Shown: positions 8,704 to 21,882, counted from the stretch's first letter. The stretch is DNA of 64,000 bases from Hallerella succinigenes (GCF_002797675.1 NZ_PGEX01000001.1:2852001-2916000); one strand, 5' to 3'. The notes: a model not told the origin generated them from the letters alone. Program-made: numbers and translations.

Positions 8704-10977
8704 GTGAAAAAGGTCTTGATTTCTACGGCGATGGTCGTGTTAGGATTCGGTTCTGCGTTTTCGCAAACTTGGAGTCCGGTTTGTGAAGCGAAAGGGCATA
8801 CGCTGATCGCTTCGTCGGATCATTTTGAAATTTGCAAAAAGGCGACTTTTGACGACGGGACTGCGAACAATGTAAGCGTATCATTAAGCGATGCAGAGAC
8901 CGCCTTGAAAACGCTTGAATATATTTTTTCCGTTTACCATGATTCCTTAAAATGGATGCTTCCGCAGCCAAGCTCTGCCAATCTGAAGTGCAAGAGCGTT
9001 GCTTATATTTTTGAAAATTCAAAAATGGGAGCTTTATATGGTGGGTCGAATTCGGAAGCCTGCCTGAATGGAGAATGCTCCCCGGGGCTTTGGCTTGGAA
9101 ACGGCGCCTTATCGGATACCTGGGGGCTTGCGCATGAATATGCGCATGGCATGCAGGGCGTGGCAGGATGGATGGGGAATAATTCCCACACGGGCTGGAT
9201 TGCGGAATCCCATGCAAACTGGATGGCGCATCAGGTTTACCCGACAGATGCGCATTACTGTTCCGAGGCTCTGATCAATTTTCCGTACCTGTATTACGGT
9301 TCTACCCGAGACCGCTACTGCAACTGGCAATTTATGGAGCATTTGAAGGAAGAATTCGGGGGTGGCTATGCTGGCGCCATGGAATTCAATCGGATCTGGA
9401 TGGAATCGGTGGGGGACGACGGAACGGAAGCGCGTATGTTGCAGACTCCGTTCACCGCAATGATGATGGTGTATGGCTGGAGCCTCGATTCTCTAAACAA
9501 ACAGTTTGGAAAGTTTGCCATGAAAAATGCGACCCTTGAATATGCGCCGGCAAAGAAGGCTCTTTATCAAAAAACTTGGGGCGATTATGAATTCGAAACA
9601 CGCCGTGCGACAGGTTGGGGGGACATTTATCGCAGACATCCCCGTGTGACCATGATGAATCGCTTGGATTCGGCAAATAATCGCTATATCTCCCCAAGTT
9701 ATTGGGCTCCGCAGCGTTTGGGATACAATTTGGTGCGCATTTATCCGGATTCAACAGGAAAGGTGACGGTAAAATTCCGTGGCATTGTACAGCATGAAAA
9801 AGTGGTCAGCGGCTATACCTGCTTTGGCGATAATACGGATTACTACGACAAAGTTTATCATTGGTGCAATTATTCGCCGGATACGATTCCCGAAGCGGCG
9901 AGCCAGTGGGCTTTTGGACTTGTTGCCGAAGGCTCGGACGGATCGCCGCGTTACAGCGAAATGAAGCTCGATACGGCGGGAAATATTTCGATTGAGGTGC
10001 AGAATTCTGATAAGGCGCTTTGGCTTTCCGTAACCGCGGCTCCTTCGAAAATGCATACGATCCTTTGGGACCAGTTCTATTACAGCATTTATCGATACCC
10101 TTATATGATTGAAGTGGAAAACGGTAAACCGGAAGGATTCCAGGAGAACGCCTGGGTTCCGAGTAGTACTGCGAATTATTCCAGACATTCCAATGGAGGT
10201 GGCTGGGTTAGCAATAGCGCAAGCGTGGCTTCGACGGTTTATGTGGGCCCGAATGCCGTGGTAAACGGCGGAAATATCAGCGGCAATGTGCGGATAGAAG
10301 ACTTTGCCGTGGTGAATGGTGGAACGATTAGCGGAAGTGCGGTCCTTCGTGGACGTGCTTTGGTTACCGGAGGAACGATTTCCGATAATGTAATCCTAGA
10401 AGATGACGCTTGGCTTATCAGTGGAAAAATATCCGAAAATGCGAAAGTCGGCGCCTTGTCGATGATCGTCAACAGTACTATTGGAGGGAGTGCAGAAATC
10501 TACGGCGTGATGTGGGCTGTTGCCGATAAGACGGTGAACGGAACGGCTCAGCTTCGTGGTGATTTGGAAAATAATTTTACGTCGACGATTTCGAAAGGCG
10601 TGTTTTATGGCGTGGTCGATGATGGTATGCTGACCTTGGACAATTACGGAGCGAACCGTACGGAAGCGGTTCCCGAAGTGACGGCAAGTATTGAAAATGC
10701 GGCTTGGTATGAAATTGAAGACGACAAGACTTCGGTCAAGGATCGGACCCCTGTGGCGGAAAAGCTTTCGGCGGTGAAAATCGGAGAAACTCTAGTGGTG
10801 AAGCTCCCGACAGGCTCCAAGATGCTTTATGTAACGGATTTTCGCGGTAAAGTTCTGAAAAGCCAAAAGGTGGATTCTCGTTCGGTGAATGTGGAAATTC
10901 GAGATTTTGCGAAGGGAAATTACATCTTGATGGTGAAATCGTCCGAGGGACTCCATAATGTCCGCTTTACAAGGTAA
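8704..10977 (+). CDS. Exported gluzincin-like protein with beta-helix region and C-terminal sorting tail
   Basis: A 757-residue secreted protein starting at GTG, with AAGGAG in good position. Residues 1-20 are a signal peptide (cleavage after AFS). The N-terminal half resembles DUF6055-type putative metallopeptidases: HEYAH at 144-148 and a Glu at 168 (AESHANW) give the HExxH-x19-E arrangement of gluzincins. Residues ~500-625 are repeated short units (ASVASTVYVGPNAVVNGG, ISGNVRIEDFAVVNGG) typical of a left-handed beta-helix. The last ~70 residues look like a Por-type type IX secretion tail (ends NYILMVKSSEG...). Several paired Cys suggest disulphides. Substrate unknown; peptidase activity is inferred from the motif. 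Confidence 0.8.
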   Translation: MKKVLISTAMVVLGFGSAFSQTWSPVCEAKGHTLIASSDHFEICKKATFDDGTANNVSVSLSDAETALKTLEYIFSVYHDSLKWMLPQPSSANLKCKSVAYIFENSKMGALYGGSNSEACLNGECSPGLWLGNGALSDTWGLAHEYAHGMQGVAGWMGNNSHTGWIAESHANWMAHQVYPTDAHYCSEALINFPYLYYGSTRDRYCNWQFMEHLKEEFGGGYAGAMEFNRIWMESVGDDGTEARMLQTPFTAMMMVYGWSLDSLNKQFGKFAMKNATLEYAPAKKALYQKTWGDYEFETRRATGWGDIYRRHPRVTMMNRLDSANNRYISPSYWAPQRLGYNLVRIYPDSTGKVTVKFRGIVQHEKVVSGYTCFGDNTDYYDKVYHWCNYSPDTIPEAASQWAFGLVAEGSDGSPRYSEMKLDTAGNISIEVQNSDKALWLSVTAAPSKMHTILWDQFYYSIYRYPYMIEVENGKPEGFQENAWVPSSTANYSRHSNGGGWVSNSASVASTVYVGPNAVVNGGNISGNVRIEDFAVVNGGTISGSAVLRGRALVTGGTISDNVILEDDAWLISGKISENAKVGALSMIVNSTIGGSAEIYGVMWAVADKTVNGTAQLRGDLENNFTSTISKGVFYGVVDDGMLTLDNYGANRTEAVPEVTASIENAAWYEIEDDKTSVKDRTPVAEKLSAVKIGETLVVKLPTGSKMLYVTDFRGKVLKSQKVDSRSVNVEIRDFAKGNYILMVKSSEGLHNVRFTR

Positions 10978-11022
10978 AAACGGGATTTTTCTGAAGTTCC
11001 ATGTTGGAATAAGGGAGAGGAC

Positions 11023-11051
11023 TTGAAGCCTTTCCGAAAATTTCGTAAATT
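11023..11051 (+). promoter_or_regulatory. Candidate sigma-70-type promoter of ssrA
   Basis: TTGAAG (11023-11028), 17-bp spacer, TAAATT (11046-11051). Mature tmRNA begins 17 nt further on at 11068, consistent with a short 5' leader removed by RNase P. Confidence 0.45.
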
Positions 11052-11067
11052 GGAAATGTGATTCTGC

Positions 11068-11421
11068 GGGGGTGCTCTGGTTTCGACAGGGCTGCTGAAG
11101 CGTGAGTTGCGTGCCGAGGGTCTGGCTGGCCTCGTAAAAAAGCCGGAAAACAATAAGTGCTAACGAAGATTACGCACTCGCTGCTTAATTTATAGCAACG
11201 CTGGAACTGGAGCCCCTCCCACGGGATTCAGACCTCCAGTCGCAATGTGGGATAGGATGGCGTCATGCTCTGGGGCGACTTCCAAAATTTACAGAGCTGG
11301 CTGGAACCTGCGCCGACCTTCTTGGGCGTAGAGACCGGTGAGACCTTAAATACGAAGGGAACGCACGTAGGAATGAACGGGGACGTGGTTTTGGACAGGA
11401 GTTCGACTCTCCTCACCTCCA
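11068..11421 (+). ncRNA. ssrA: tmRNA (transfer-messenger RNA)
   Basis: Rescues stalled ribosomes by trans-translation. The 5' end GGGGGTG pairs with CACCTCC at the 3' end (one G-U pair). The conserved TGGTTTCGAC segment follows the 5' strand, and a T-arm GAGTTCGACTC lies near the 3' end. The tag reading frame at 11159-11188 encodes ANEDYALAA and a TAA stop; the upstream bases TAAGT before the GCT resume codon are typical. The terminal CCA is not encoded (CACCTCC is followed by ATC), so it must be added by CCA-adding enzyme. Confidence 0.95.
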
Positions 11422-11427
11422 TCTTCG

Positions 11428-11458
11428 AAAAGCGGTCGCTCTAGGAGCGACCGCTTTT
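11428..11458. terminator. Bidirectional terminator between ssrA and trpCF
   Basis: A 14-bp perfect stem AAAAGCGGTCGCTC / GAGCGACCGCTTTT with a 3-nt loop. It has A-runs on one side and T-runs on the other, so it can end ssrA (+) and trpCF (-) transcription. Confidence 0.85.
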
Positions 11459-11483
11459 GCATTTTAAAGATTCTGTATAATCT

Positions 11484-12959
11484 TTAACGGATTGCCTTAA
11501 AGAAGGCGCGGAGCTTGTCTGCATCCTTCTTTCCGTGGGTAGCTTCGAGGGATGTCGAAAGATCGACGAGTTCCGGTTCAAAGCGCTTAACGATTTCTGC
11601 GATGTTTTCCGGGGAAATGCCTCCGGCCATCCAGAGAGCTTCCTGGGCACGCACGGCGTCCACAAGAGCGTCATCGATGCGTTTTCCCGTTCCGCCGACA
11701 ACATCGGGCACGTAAGCGTCGATCAGAGTACGCGGAAGGCTGTGCTTGGAAGCTGCAATCAGAGCTTCGACTTCGGACATGGACTGCAGACGGACTGTGG
11801 AGTAGTAGCCGATGTTTGCACTTTCTGCTTCTGCAGGAATCGCTACGCCGTGGAACTGGACCGCGTCCAAAACGCCTTCGGATGCAAGTGCAATCGCGGT
11901 CTTTTCTTCGGCGGTGCCGTGGTCTGCAACGACGCCCACGCAGAGAGGCGCCTGCCCTTTGAATTTTTCTTTCAAGCTCTGGACGATCTTTCGCGTGTCG
12001 GCTTCGTTTGTGTTGCGCGGGCTTTTGCTGTAGAACATAAAGCCGAGCATGTTTGCTCCGAGTTCCGCTGCGAGAAGCGCGTCTTCGACGTTCGTAATGC
12101 CGCAGATTTTAGCGAGAGGCTTGCCGGGGAAGTTCTTGCGGATTTCTTCACGCTTTTCGGCGTATGCTTTCCAAAATTTTCCGTAGCCGTTTGGTTCTGC
12201 GCCGAGGAAGGCGCTGACGAGATTCTTGGCGGAGTCTGGCGACTTTGCCGCTGCTTCTCCGATGAGAATGCCTTCAAAGCCCAGACGGCGGGCGAAAGCG
12301 GCATCGCTGGGTTCCTTGACGCCGCTTTCGAAAACGGCGCGAGGTCCGAGTTCTTTGCGGAATGCGGCTGGGATCAGCGGATCGATGTGGAAGTTGCGCA
12401 GGTCGCGGGCGTTCACGCCGGCGACGCATTCACCGTCTTTTTGTACAAGCTTTAACTTGCGAAGATCGTCTTCGGTGCGGACTTCGACAAATGGAGTCAT
12501 GCCGAGTTCTCGTGCGCGGTTCGCCATGGCGCACAAGGTAGAATCGTCGAGAATGCGGGCGATCAAAAGGACTGCATCAGCACCAAAGTCGTAGGCGACG
12601 TCGATTTCTTCTGGGGAAAGGAGAAAATCCTTGCGCAGAATGGCACAGTTCGGAGCCGCAGCGGCGACTTTCAAAATATCGGCGAGGGATCCGTTAAAGT
12701 AATTGCCTTCTGTGAGAACGGAAATCGCGCTGGTACCGGCTTCGGCATACTTGCGAGCGGTTTCGACCGGGTCGAGTCCCATGGCAATGTTTCCTTTGGA
12801 CGGAGAGGAACGCTTGACTTCAAGAATGGTTCCCGGCTTTGCGATAAACGGGTGCAGTGGGCGAGTGCGTTTGGGACGTTCGAATCCAAAACAGATTCCC
12901 AGACGTTCGATATCCGCTTTGCGCTTGGCTACGATTTCTGCTAGAATGTCTCGACTCAT
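11484..12959 (-). CDS. trpCF: Bifunctional indole-3-glycerol-phosphate synthase / phosphoribosylanthranilate isomerase (TrpC-TrpF fusion)
   Basis: Catalyses two consecutive steps of tryptophan synthesis (PRA to CdRP to indole-3-glycerol phosphate). It has 491 residues. The TrpC domain (1-~255) shows ILEVKRSSPSKG, LRKDFLL and the phosphate-binding FESGVKEP. The TrpF domain (~280-491) shows AKICGITNVEDA with the catalytic Cys, VQFHG, and DAYVPDVVGGTGK. The fusion resembles the enterobacterial TrpC(F) arrangement. No other trp gene is next to it. A terminator separates it from rpoZ upstream, so it probably has its own promoter in the 67-bp gap. Confidence 0.95.
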   Translation of the reverse strand: MSRDILAEIVAKRKADIERLGICFGFERPKRTRPLHPFIAKPGTILEVKRSSPSKGNIAMGLDPVETARKYAEAGTSAISVLTEGNYFNGSLADILKVAAAAPNCAILRKDFLLSPEEIDVAYDFGADAVLLIARILDDSTLCAMANRARELGMTPFVEVRTEDDLRKLKLVQKDGECVAGVNARDLRNFHIDPLIPAAFRKELGPRAVFESGVKEPSDAAFARRLGFEGILIGEAAAKSPDSAKNLVSAFLGAEPNGYGKFWKAYAEKREEIRKNFPGKPLAKICGITNVEDALLAAELGANMLGFMFYSKSPRNTNEADTRKIVQSLKEKFKGQAPLCVGVVADHGTAEEKTAIALASEGVLDAVQFHGVAIPAEAESANIGYYSTVRLQSMSEVEALIAASKHSLPRTLIDAYVPDVVGGTGKRIDDALVDAVRAQEALWMAGGISPENIAEIVKRFEPELVDLSTSLEATHGKKDADKLRAFFKAIR

Positions 12960-12974
12960 AAGAACCTCTCAAAC

Positions 12975-13005
12975 AAAAAGGCAACTCGAAAGAGTCGCCT
13001 TTTTT
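12975..13005 (-). terminator. Intrinsic terminator after rpoZ-like gene
   Basis: On the minus strand GGCGACTC-TTTC-GAGTTGCC is an 8-bp stem (one G-U pair) followed by TTTTTG. It lies between the omega-like gene and trpCF. Confidence 0.8.
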
Positions 13006-13026
13006 GATAAACTGAATTTTTCAGGA

Positions 13027-13350
13027 TTAGATGCCGAAAGCGTCGTTTGCTGCATCAAGAGTGCTTGCGCTGTCTTGAGCCGGAGCTTTTGCATTTGCCT
13101 GCTGAATTTCGGCAACCTTAGCATTTTCGCGGGCTTCAGCTTCTTCCTTGGAAAGGATCGTAAGCTTGTTGTCCTTGAATTTGTCCATTGCAATCGTCGT
13201 CGGCTTCATTTCAAGCGTCAAATAGCCAGATCTGGCCTGTTCGTTGATGAAGCGTGCTTCATGAGCCATCATGACAACAGCACGAAACGTGGAGCCTTTG
13301 CAAGCTTCGCTAGCGTAGATATCGTCAAGGTAAACACGATGATTAGACAT
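13027..13350 (-). CDS. rpoZ: RNA polymerase omega subunit-like protein
   Basis: 107-residue protein. The central part fits the RpoZ/Rpb6 fold: FRAVVMMAHEARFIN corresponds to the family helix normally written as xxAVVxAAKRARQIN, and TTIAMDKFKDNKLTI corresponds to the later IAxEEIxxGK strand-helix. If correct, it binds the beta' C-terminus and aids polymerase assembly. The last ~35 residues are Ala/Gln-rich and probably disordered. ATG at 13350 has AAGGTGG upstream. It lies 23 bp after tRNA-Ser in the same direction and is probably co-transcribed. The N-terminus is divergent, so an alternative small-protein identity is possible. Confidence 0.68.
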   Translation of the reverse strand: MSNHRVYLDDIYASEACKGSTFRAVVMMAHEARFINEQARSGYLTLEMKPTTIAMDKFKDNKLTILSKEEAEARENAKVAEIQQANAKAPAQDSASTLDAANDAFGI

Positions 13351-13373
13351 AAGCCACCTTGTTAGGTTTTTAG

Positions 13374-13458
13374 AAGAGGGAGAGGGATTCGAACCCTCGT
13401 TACAATTAAGTAAACACGCTTTCCAAGCGTGCGCCTTCAACCACTCGGCCATCCCTCC
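13374..13458 (-). tRNA. tRNA-Ser (anticodon GGA)
   Basis: Minus strand folds as a type II tRNA: acceptor GGAGGGA, D-arm GGCCGAGTGGTTGAAGGC, anticodon stem CACGC/GCGTG with loop TTGGAAA (GGA reads UCC/UCU), a long variable arm (TTAC-TTAATT-GTAA) and T-arm GAGGG-TTCGAAT-CCCTC. CCA is not encoded. The first acceptor pair is G-U and the discriminator reads U, which is unusual for serine. Confidence 0.93.
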
Positions 13459-13487
13459 AAAGGATGCGTGTCAAATATAACTAAAAT

Positions 13488-13513
13488 GGGCGCTTCGTCA
13501 AGACGAAATGCCC
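13488..13513. terminator. Hairpin between pepF and tRNA-Ser
   Basis: GGGC-gc-TTCGTC / GACGAA-at-GCCC, about 10 paired bases with an internal 2x2 mismatch. It lies 43 bp past the pepF stop and is followed on the minus strand by only ATTTTAG, so it is a weak candidate pepF terminator. Confidence 0.4.
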
Positions 13514-13555
13514 AAAAAAGTGAATTTTTTTTGAAAAATCCAAAAAAAAGTGAAA

Positions 13556-18151
<4,596 letters not shown>

Positions 18152-18153
18152 AA

Positions 18154-19509
18154 ATGACTCCTTTTTTGGAAAAGGCTTTGGCGGTTTTTGAATCGGGAAA
18201 ACTTTTCGATGTCGAATATCGCATTCAGAATTTGAAAGCGCTTTACGCTTGGATTCAAGAACAGGAATCGGAAATAGAAAAAGCTCTTTTTGCTGATCTT
18301 GCAAAGTCGAATCACGAAGCGTTCATGACGGAAATAGGGATAGCCCTTTCGGAAATTTCCTATGTGAAAAAACATTTGAAAAAGTGGGCTCGCCAACAGC
18401 CTGTGAAAACGCCGCTTTCGCTTTTTCCGGCGAAGAGTTACAAGCTTTATAGGCCTTACGGTCCGGTGCTCATTCTTTCGCCGTGGAATTATCCATTTTT
18501 ACTCGCTGTGGAACCTTTGATATCGGCGATTTCGGCAGGGAATTCGGCGGTCGTAAAACCTTCTTTTAAAACGCCTCATGTGTCGAATTTGCTTTTGAAG
18601 CTTGCGGAAGAAGTGTTTCCGAATGGGGATGTGCAAGTTGCTTTGGGAAATCACGCGCTAGCCGATACGCTTTTGTCGGAACCTTTCCGGTTGATTTTCT
18701 TTACGGGAAGTCCAAATGTGGGACGCCACGTGATGGAACTCGCTTCTCGGAATTTGACTCCGGTCGTGTTGGAACTGGGTGGCAAAAGTCCTTGCGTTGT
18801 CGATGAATCGGCAAATCTTGAACTCGCCGCTCAAAGAATTACTTTTGGAAAACTCACGAATGCAGGGCAAACCTGCATTGCACCGGATTTTCTTTATGTG
18901 CAAAAATCGATGAAGCAAAAGTTGGAAGCTCTGCTCGTGAAAGCCTTCAAAGCGTTTGCCCCGCAAGGCGCGAACACGGAAACGCTTGCCAATATAATCG
19001 ACTTTCCGCATTTACAGCGTTTGCAAAATTTAGTGCAGAATGAAAAGGTGCTCCTCGGCGGAAAAGCTTCCGGTAAAAAGTTTGCCCCGACCCTTCTTTC
19101 GGATGTCGCCTGGGATTCTCCGGTGATGCAACAGGAAATTTTTGGTCCGATACTCCCGATCCTTTCATTTGAATCCGAAGCGGAAATGCTTGCGAAACTC
19201 CAAACGCTTCCGCATCCGCTGGCGTTTTACGTTTTCACGTCGAATAAAAAGCGCGTTCAAAACATTCAACGGGAATTGCACTTTGGCGGTATGTGCGTGA
19301 ACGATACGCTGATGCAAATCGGTTCTCCGGAACTTCCTTTTGGCGGAGTCGGGAACAGTGGAATGGGGCGTTACCATGGGGAAGCGGGATTTAAAACCTT
19401 TTCGCACGAGGAAAGCGTTCTAGAACGGGGGACCTGGCTGGATTTGGATTTCCGCTATCCGCCGTTTACGGATGCGAAAAAGAAACTGGTCCATTTCTTT
19501 TTGAAGTAG
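18154..19509 (+). CDS. Aldehyde dehydrogenase, class 3-like
   Basis: NAD(P)-dependent oxidation of an aldehyde to an acid. It has 451 residues, typical of ALDH3-type enzymes. Key features are the LSPWNYPF substrate/cofactor loop near residue 110, FFTGSPNVG, the catalytic Glu in LELGGKSP (~205), the catalytic Cys in NAGQTCIAPDF (~235) and the C-terminal PFGGVGNSGMGRYHGEAGF block. No signal peptide. Substrate unknown. Flanked closely by an exported protein gene and a DUF763 gene. Confidence 0.93.
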   Translation: MTPFLEKALAVFESGKLFDVEYRIQNLKALYAWIQEQESEIEKALFADLAKSNHEAFMTEIGIALSEISYVKKHLKKWARQQPVKTPLSLFPAKSYKLYRPYGPVLILSPWNYPFLLAVEPLISAISAGNSAVVKPSFKTPHVSNLLLKLAEEVFPNGDVQVALGNHALADTLLSEPFRLIFFTGSPNVGRHVMELASRNLTPVVLELGGKSPCVVDESANLELAAQRITFGKLTNAGQTCIAPDFLYVQKSMKQKLEALLVKAFKAFAPQGANTETLANIIDFPHLQRLQNLVQNEKVLLGGKASGKKFAPTLLSDVAWDSPVMQQEIFGPILPILSFESEAEMLAKLQTLPHPLAFYVFTSNKKRVQNIQRELHFGGMCVNDTLMQIGSPELPFGGVGNSGMGRYHGEAGFKTFSHEESVLERGTWLDLDFRYPPFTDAKKKLVHFFLK

Positions 19510-19513
19510 AAAG

Positions 19514-20773
19514 ATGCCGAGAAGAACGGGTGTTGCGGATTTGCCTTTGCATTCGGGGACAGTTCCCCGGTGGCTTGCCGATCGCATGCGTGACATGGGG
19601 CGGTTGATCGCAGAATCAATCGTTGAAAATTACGGGAAAAAAGAATTCTTGGTACGCTTAAGCGATCCGCTGTGGTTTCAGTCGTTTGGCGCTGTCCTTG
19701 GCATGGACTGGCATTCGTCGGGAATTACGACAAGTGTGATGTATGCGCTCAAGAGAGGCTTGAATCCGATAGCAAAGGAACTCGGTATTCGCGTTTGCGG
19801 TGGCCGTGGCAAGTATTCTCGGGAAACGCCGCAAGAACTTTGGGAAGTCGCAAACGCCACAGGCCTAGACGGGTACGCTTTGGAACGCACGAGTAAACTT
19901 TGTGCCAAAGTGGACAATACCGCCGTCCAGGACGGCTTTCAACTTTACCAGCATAACTTCATCGTAACCGATGAAGGAGACTGGGCCGTAGTGCAGCAGG
20001 GCATGAACTCCGGAGCGAAATCTGCCAGACGTTACCACTGGTGTTCTTCAAATTTAAGATCCTTTGTAGAGGATCCGCATACCGCCGTGATTGGCGAAAA
20101 TCGCGGACAAATTTTGAATTTGACGGCAGAGAAGGCTCGGCGCACCCGGTCTTCGATTTTAGATTTTTCCCACGAAGATCCCGGGCGTATGATGCGCGAA
20201 ATAGTGCAGATTGTACAGCCGAACGCATCCATCATCGTTCCGGCTCAGACCGACCTGTTCTTACCTACACCCGATCCGATTATCGTGAGCACGAACCGTG
20301 ACTGCCGAATGCCTGCACACCATGAGGTTCGCCCGGAAGATGTGGACTTAAAACGCTTGGGCGGTGTCCTTGCGACTGCTTACGAATCTGAACCGAAGGA
20401 CTTTGAAAGTTTACTGCTCACGCCGGGTCTTGGACCGCGTACCTTACAGTCGCTGACGCTTGTGAGCGAAGTAATCAACGGCACTCCTTCCCGCTTTCAT
20501 GACCCGGCCAGGTTCTCCTTTGCGCACGGCGGAAAGGACGGTCATCCGTTCCCCGTACCGACCCGGGTTTACGACGAATCGATCCGCGTTCTCGGGGATT
20601 CCATTGAAAAGGCAAAGTTGGGCGACCGCGATAAAATGGAATGTTTGAACCGTTTGTATCAAACACAGCTCGCTGTGGAAAGGAACTGTTCTCCTCTAGC
20701 CGATTTCGACAAGACGATTGCGCATGAAAAAGCCCACTCCGAAGAATGGGGTGGGCGAACGGTGGGCGATTAA
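19514..20773 (+). CDS. DUF763 protein
   Basis: 419 residues matching the DUF763 family along most of its length: RRTGVADLPLHSG at the N-terminus, HSSGITTSVMYALKRGL, GGRGKYSRETP, and a central WAVVQQGMN segment. The family is known mainly from archaea and thermophilic bacteria and has no established function. No signal peptide or membrane segment. It starts 4 bp after the aldehyde dehydrogenase stop and its stop codon overlaps that of the opposing rdgB gene. Confidence 0.85.
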   Translation: MPRRTGVADLPLHSGTVPRWLADRMRDMGRLIAESIVENYGKKEFLVRLSDPLWFQSFGAVLGMDWHSSGITTSVMYALKRGLNPIAKELGIRVCGGRGKYSRETPQELWEVANATGLDGYALERTSKLCAKVDNTAVQDGFQLYQHNFIVTDEGDWAVVQQGMNSGAKSARRYHWCSSNLRSFVEDPHTAVIGENRGQILNLTAEKARRTRSSILDFSHEDPGRMMREIVQIVQPNASIIVPAQTDLFLPTPDPIIVSTNRDCRMPAHHEVRPEDVDLKRLGGVLATAYESEPKDFESLLLTPGLGPRTLQSLTLVSEVINGTPSRFHDPARFSFAHGGKDGHPFPVPTRVYDESIRVLGDSIEKAKLGDRDKMECLNRLYQTQLAVERNCSPLADFDKTIAHEKAHSEEWGGRTVGD

Positions 20774-21393
20774 GTTAAATCCGCCTGCAAGGCTCGAATC
20801 GCATTTCCGCGGTGGCTGATGGGCTTTTTTTCTGCGAGTTCCATCTGGGCGAATGTACGGGTTTCTCCATTTGGAACAAAGAGCGGATCGTATCCGAAAC
20901 CCTTATCGCCGATCGGGGCGAAGTTGATTTGTCCACGGCATTCGCCTTCATAGATTTTAGGTTTGGAAATTTCGAATTTTCCATCTGCATTTTGCGAAAC
21001 GGTCTGGTACGAAAGGACGCAGAAGTAACGGGCGCTGCGGTCGGTTACGCCTTCGAGCTTTTTCATAAGCTTGACGTTGTTCGCTGCGTCGTCATCATGG
21101 TGACCGCAGTAGCGAGCGCTGTAGATTCCCGGTTCTCCGTTCAGGGAAAAGACTTCTAAGCCGGAATCGTCGGCGAGGACGGTCGCTTCGATCCCTTTTT
21201 TCGCGAGCCATTCGGCTGTGGTATTGGATTTGATAATCGCGTTTGCGGCAAAGGAATCTCCGTTCTCGTCGATATCTCCGTCAAAACCGATATCTTTTAA
21301 AGTTTTGAACTCGTTGTGTTCCGTTCCGAGAATGAAGGCGAAGTCGCGGATCTTGCCCGGATTGCCTGTGGCGATCACAAATAAGCGTTTCAT
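20770..21393 (-). CDS. rdgB: XTP/dITP diphosphatase (RdgB/HAM1 family)
   Basis: House-cleaning pyrophosphatase that removes XTP and (d)ITP. The 207-residue protein begins VIATGNPGKIRDF, the family N-terminal substrate loop, and contains LADDSGLEV, GIYSARY, and the C-terminal GFGYDPLFVP and ISHRGNA motifs. Start ATG at 21393 is set by these motifs. It converges on the DUF763 gene with overlapping stop codons. Confidence 0.95.
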   Translation of the reverse strand: MKRLFVIATGNPGKIRDFAFILGTEHNEFKTLKDIGFDGDIDENGDSFAANAIIKSNTTAEWLAKKGIEATVLADDSGLEVFSLNGEPGIYSARYCGHHDDDAANNVKLMKKLEGVTDRSARYFCVLSYQTVSQNADGKFEISKPKIYEGECRGQINFAPIGDKGFGYDPLFVPNGETRTFAQMELAEKKPISHRGNAIRALQADLT

Positions 21394-21449
21394 TTTGTTT
21401 CGACCGTGTCTTGTTTGGGTTCGGGCGCAACGATAGCTTTTTTTAAGGC

Positions 21450-21478
21450 GAGAGCCTCTCCATTTCGAAGAGGCTCTC
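21450..21478. other. Strong hairpin between rnpB and rdgB
   Basis: GAGAGCCTCT / AGAGGCTCTC, a 10-bp stem with a 9-nt loop, 6 bp past the mature 3' end of RNase P RNA. On the minus strand it is followed by an A-run (GCCTTAAAAAAAG), not a T-run, so it may be a processing or stability element or a non-canonical terminator. Confidence 0.55.
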
Positions 21479-21483
21479 ATAAA

Positions 21484-21851
21484 AGGGACGACTATAAGCC
21501 GGGTTTTGTGCCGGCCAAAGGTCGGCGATGACCATCTATCTGGATCCGCTATTACTAGCGGCCTCAAGCAACCTACCCGAATTCCAGCTGGAAAAGGCTA
21601 CCCAGGCACTCCGAAGAGTACGGAACTCTGCTTGGTCTTGCACCGGATGGGGCTTGCCGTGCCGTTCCTGTCACCAGAAACGCGGTGAGCTCTTACCTCG
21701 CCTTTTCACCCTTACCTCTTGCGAGGCGGTATGTTTTCTGCTGCGCTATCCGTCGTATTTCTACGCCTGGACGTTATCCAGCATCCTGCCTTGCGGTGCC
21801 CGGACTTTCCTCCCTCGTTTTCACGAGAGCGGCCATCCGTCGTCCCACTTC
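21484..21851 (-). ncRNA. rnpB: RNase P RNA (bacterial type A)
   Basis: Catalytic RNA that matures tRNA 5' ends. On the minus strand it starts near GAAGTGGGACGAC and pairs with GTCGTCCC at the 3' end (P1). The conserved GAGGAAAGTCCGGGC (CR I) occurs just after the 5' strand, and the ACAGAAA-type and GCTTATAGTC 3' elements are present. Length about 368 nt. End positions are estimated from the terminal helix. Confidence 0.93.
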
Positions 21852-21857
21852 AAATGT

Positions 21858-21863
21858 AGCATA
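21858..21863 (-). promoter_or_regulatory. Candidate -10 element for rnpB
   Basis: TATGCT on the minus strand, ending about 7 bp before the predicted 5' end of RNase P RNA. No convincing -35 box is visible. The element lies within 25 bp of the divergent gene start at 21883. Confidence 0.35.
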
Positions 21864-21882
21864 ATTTTCTATCCTTTTAAAT

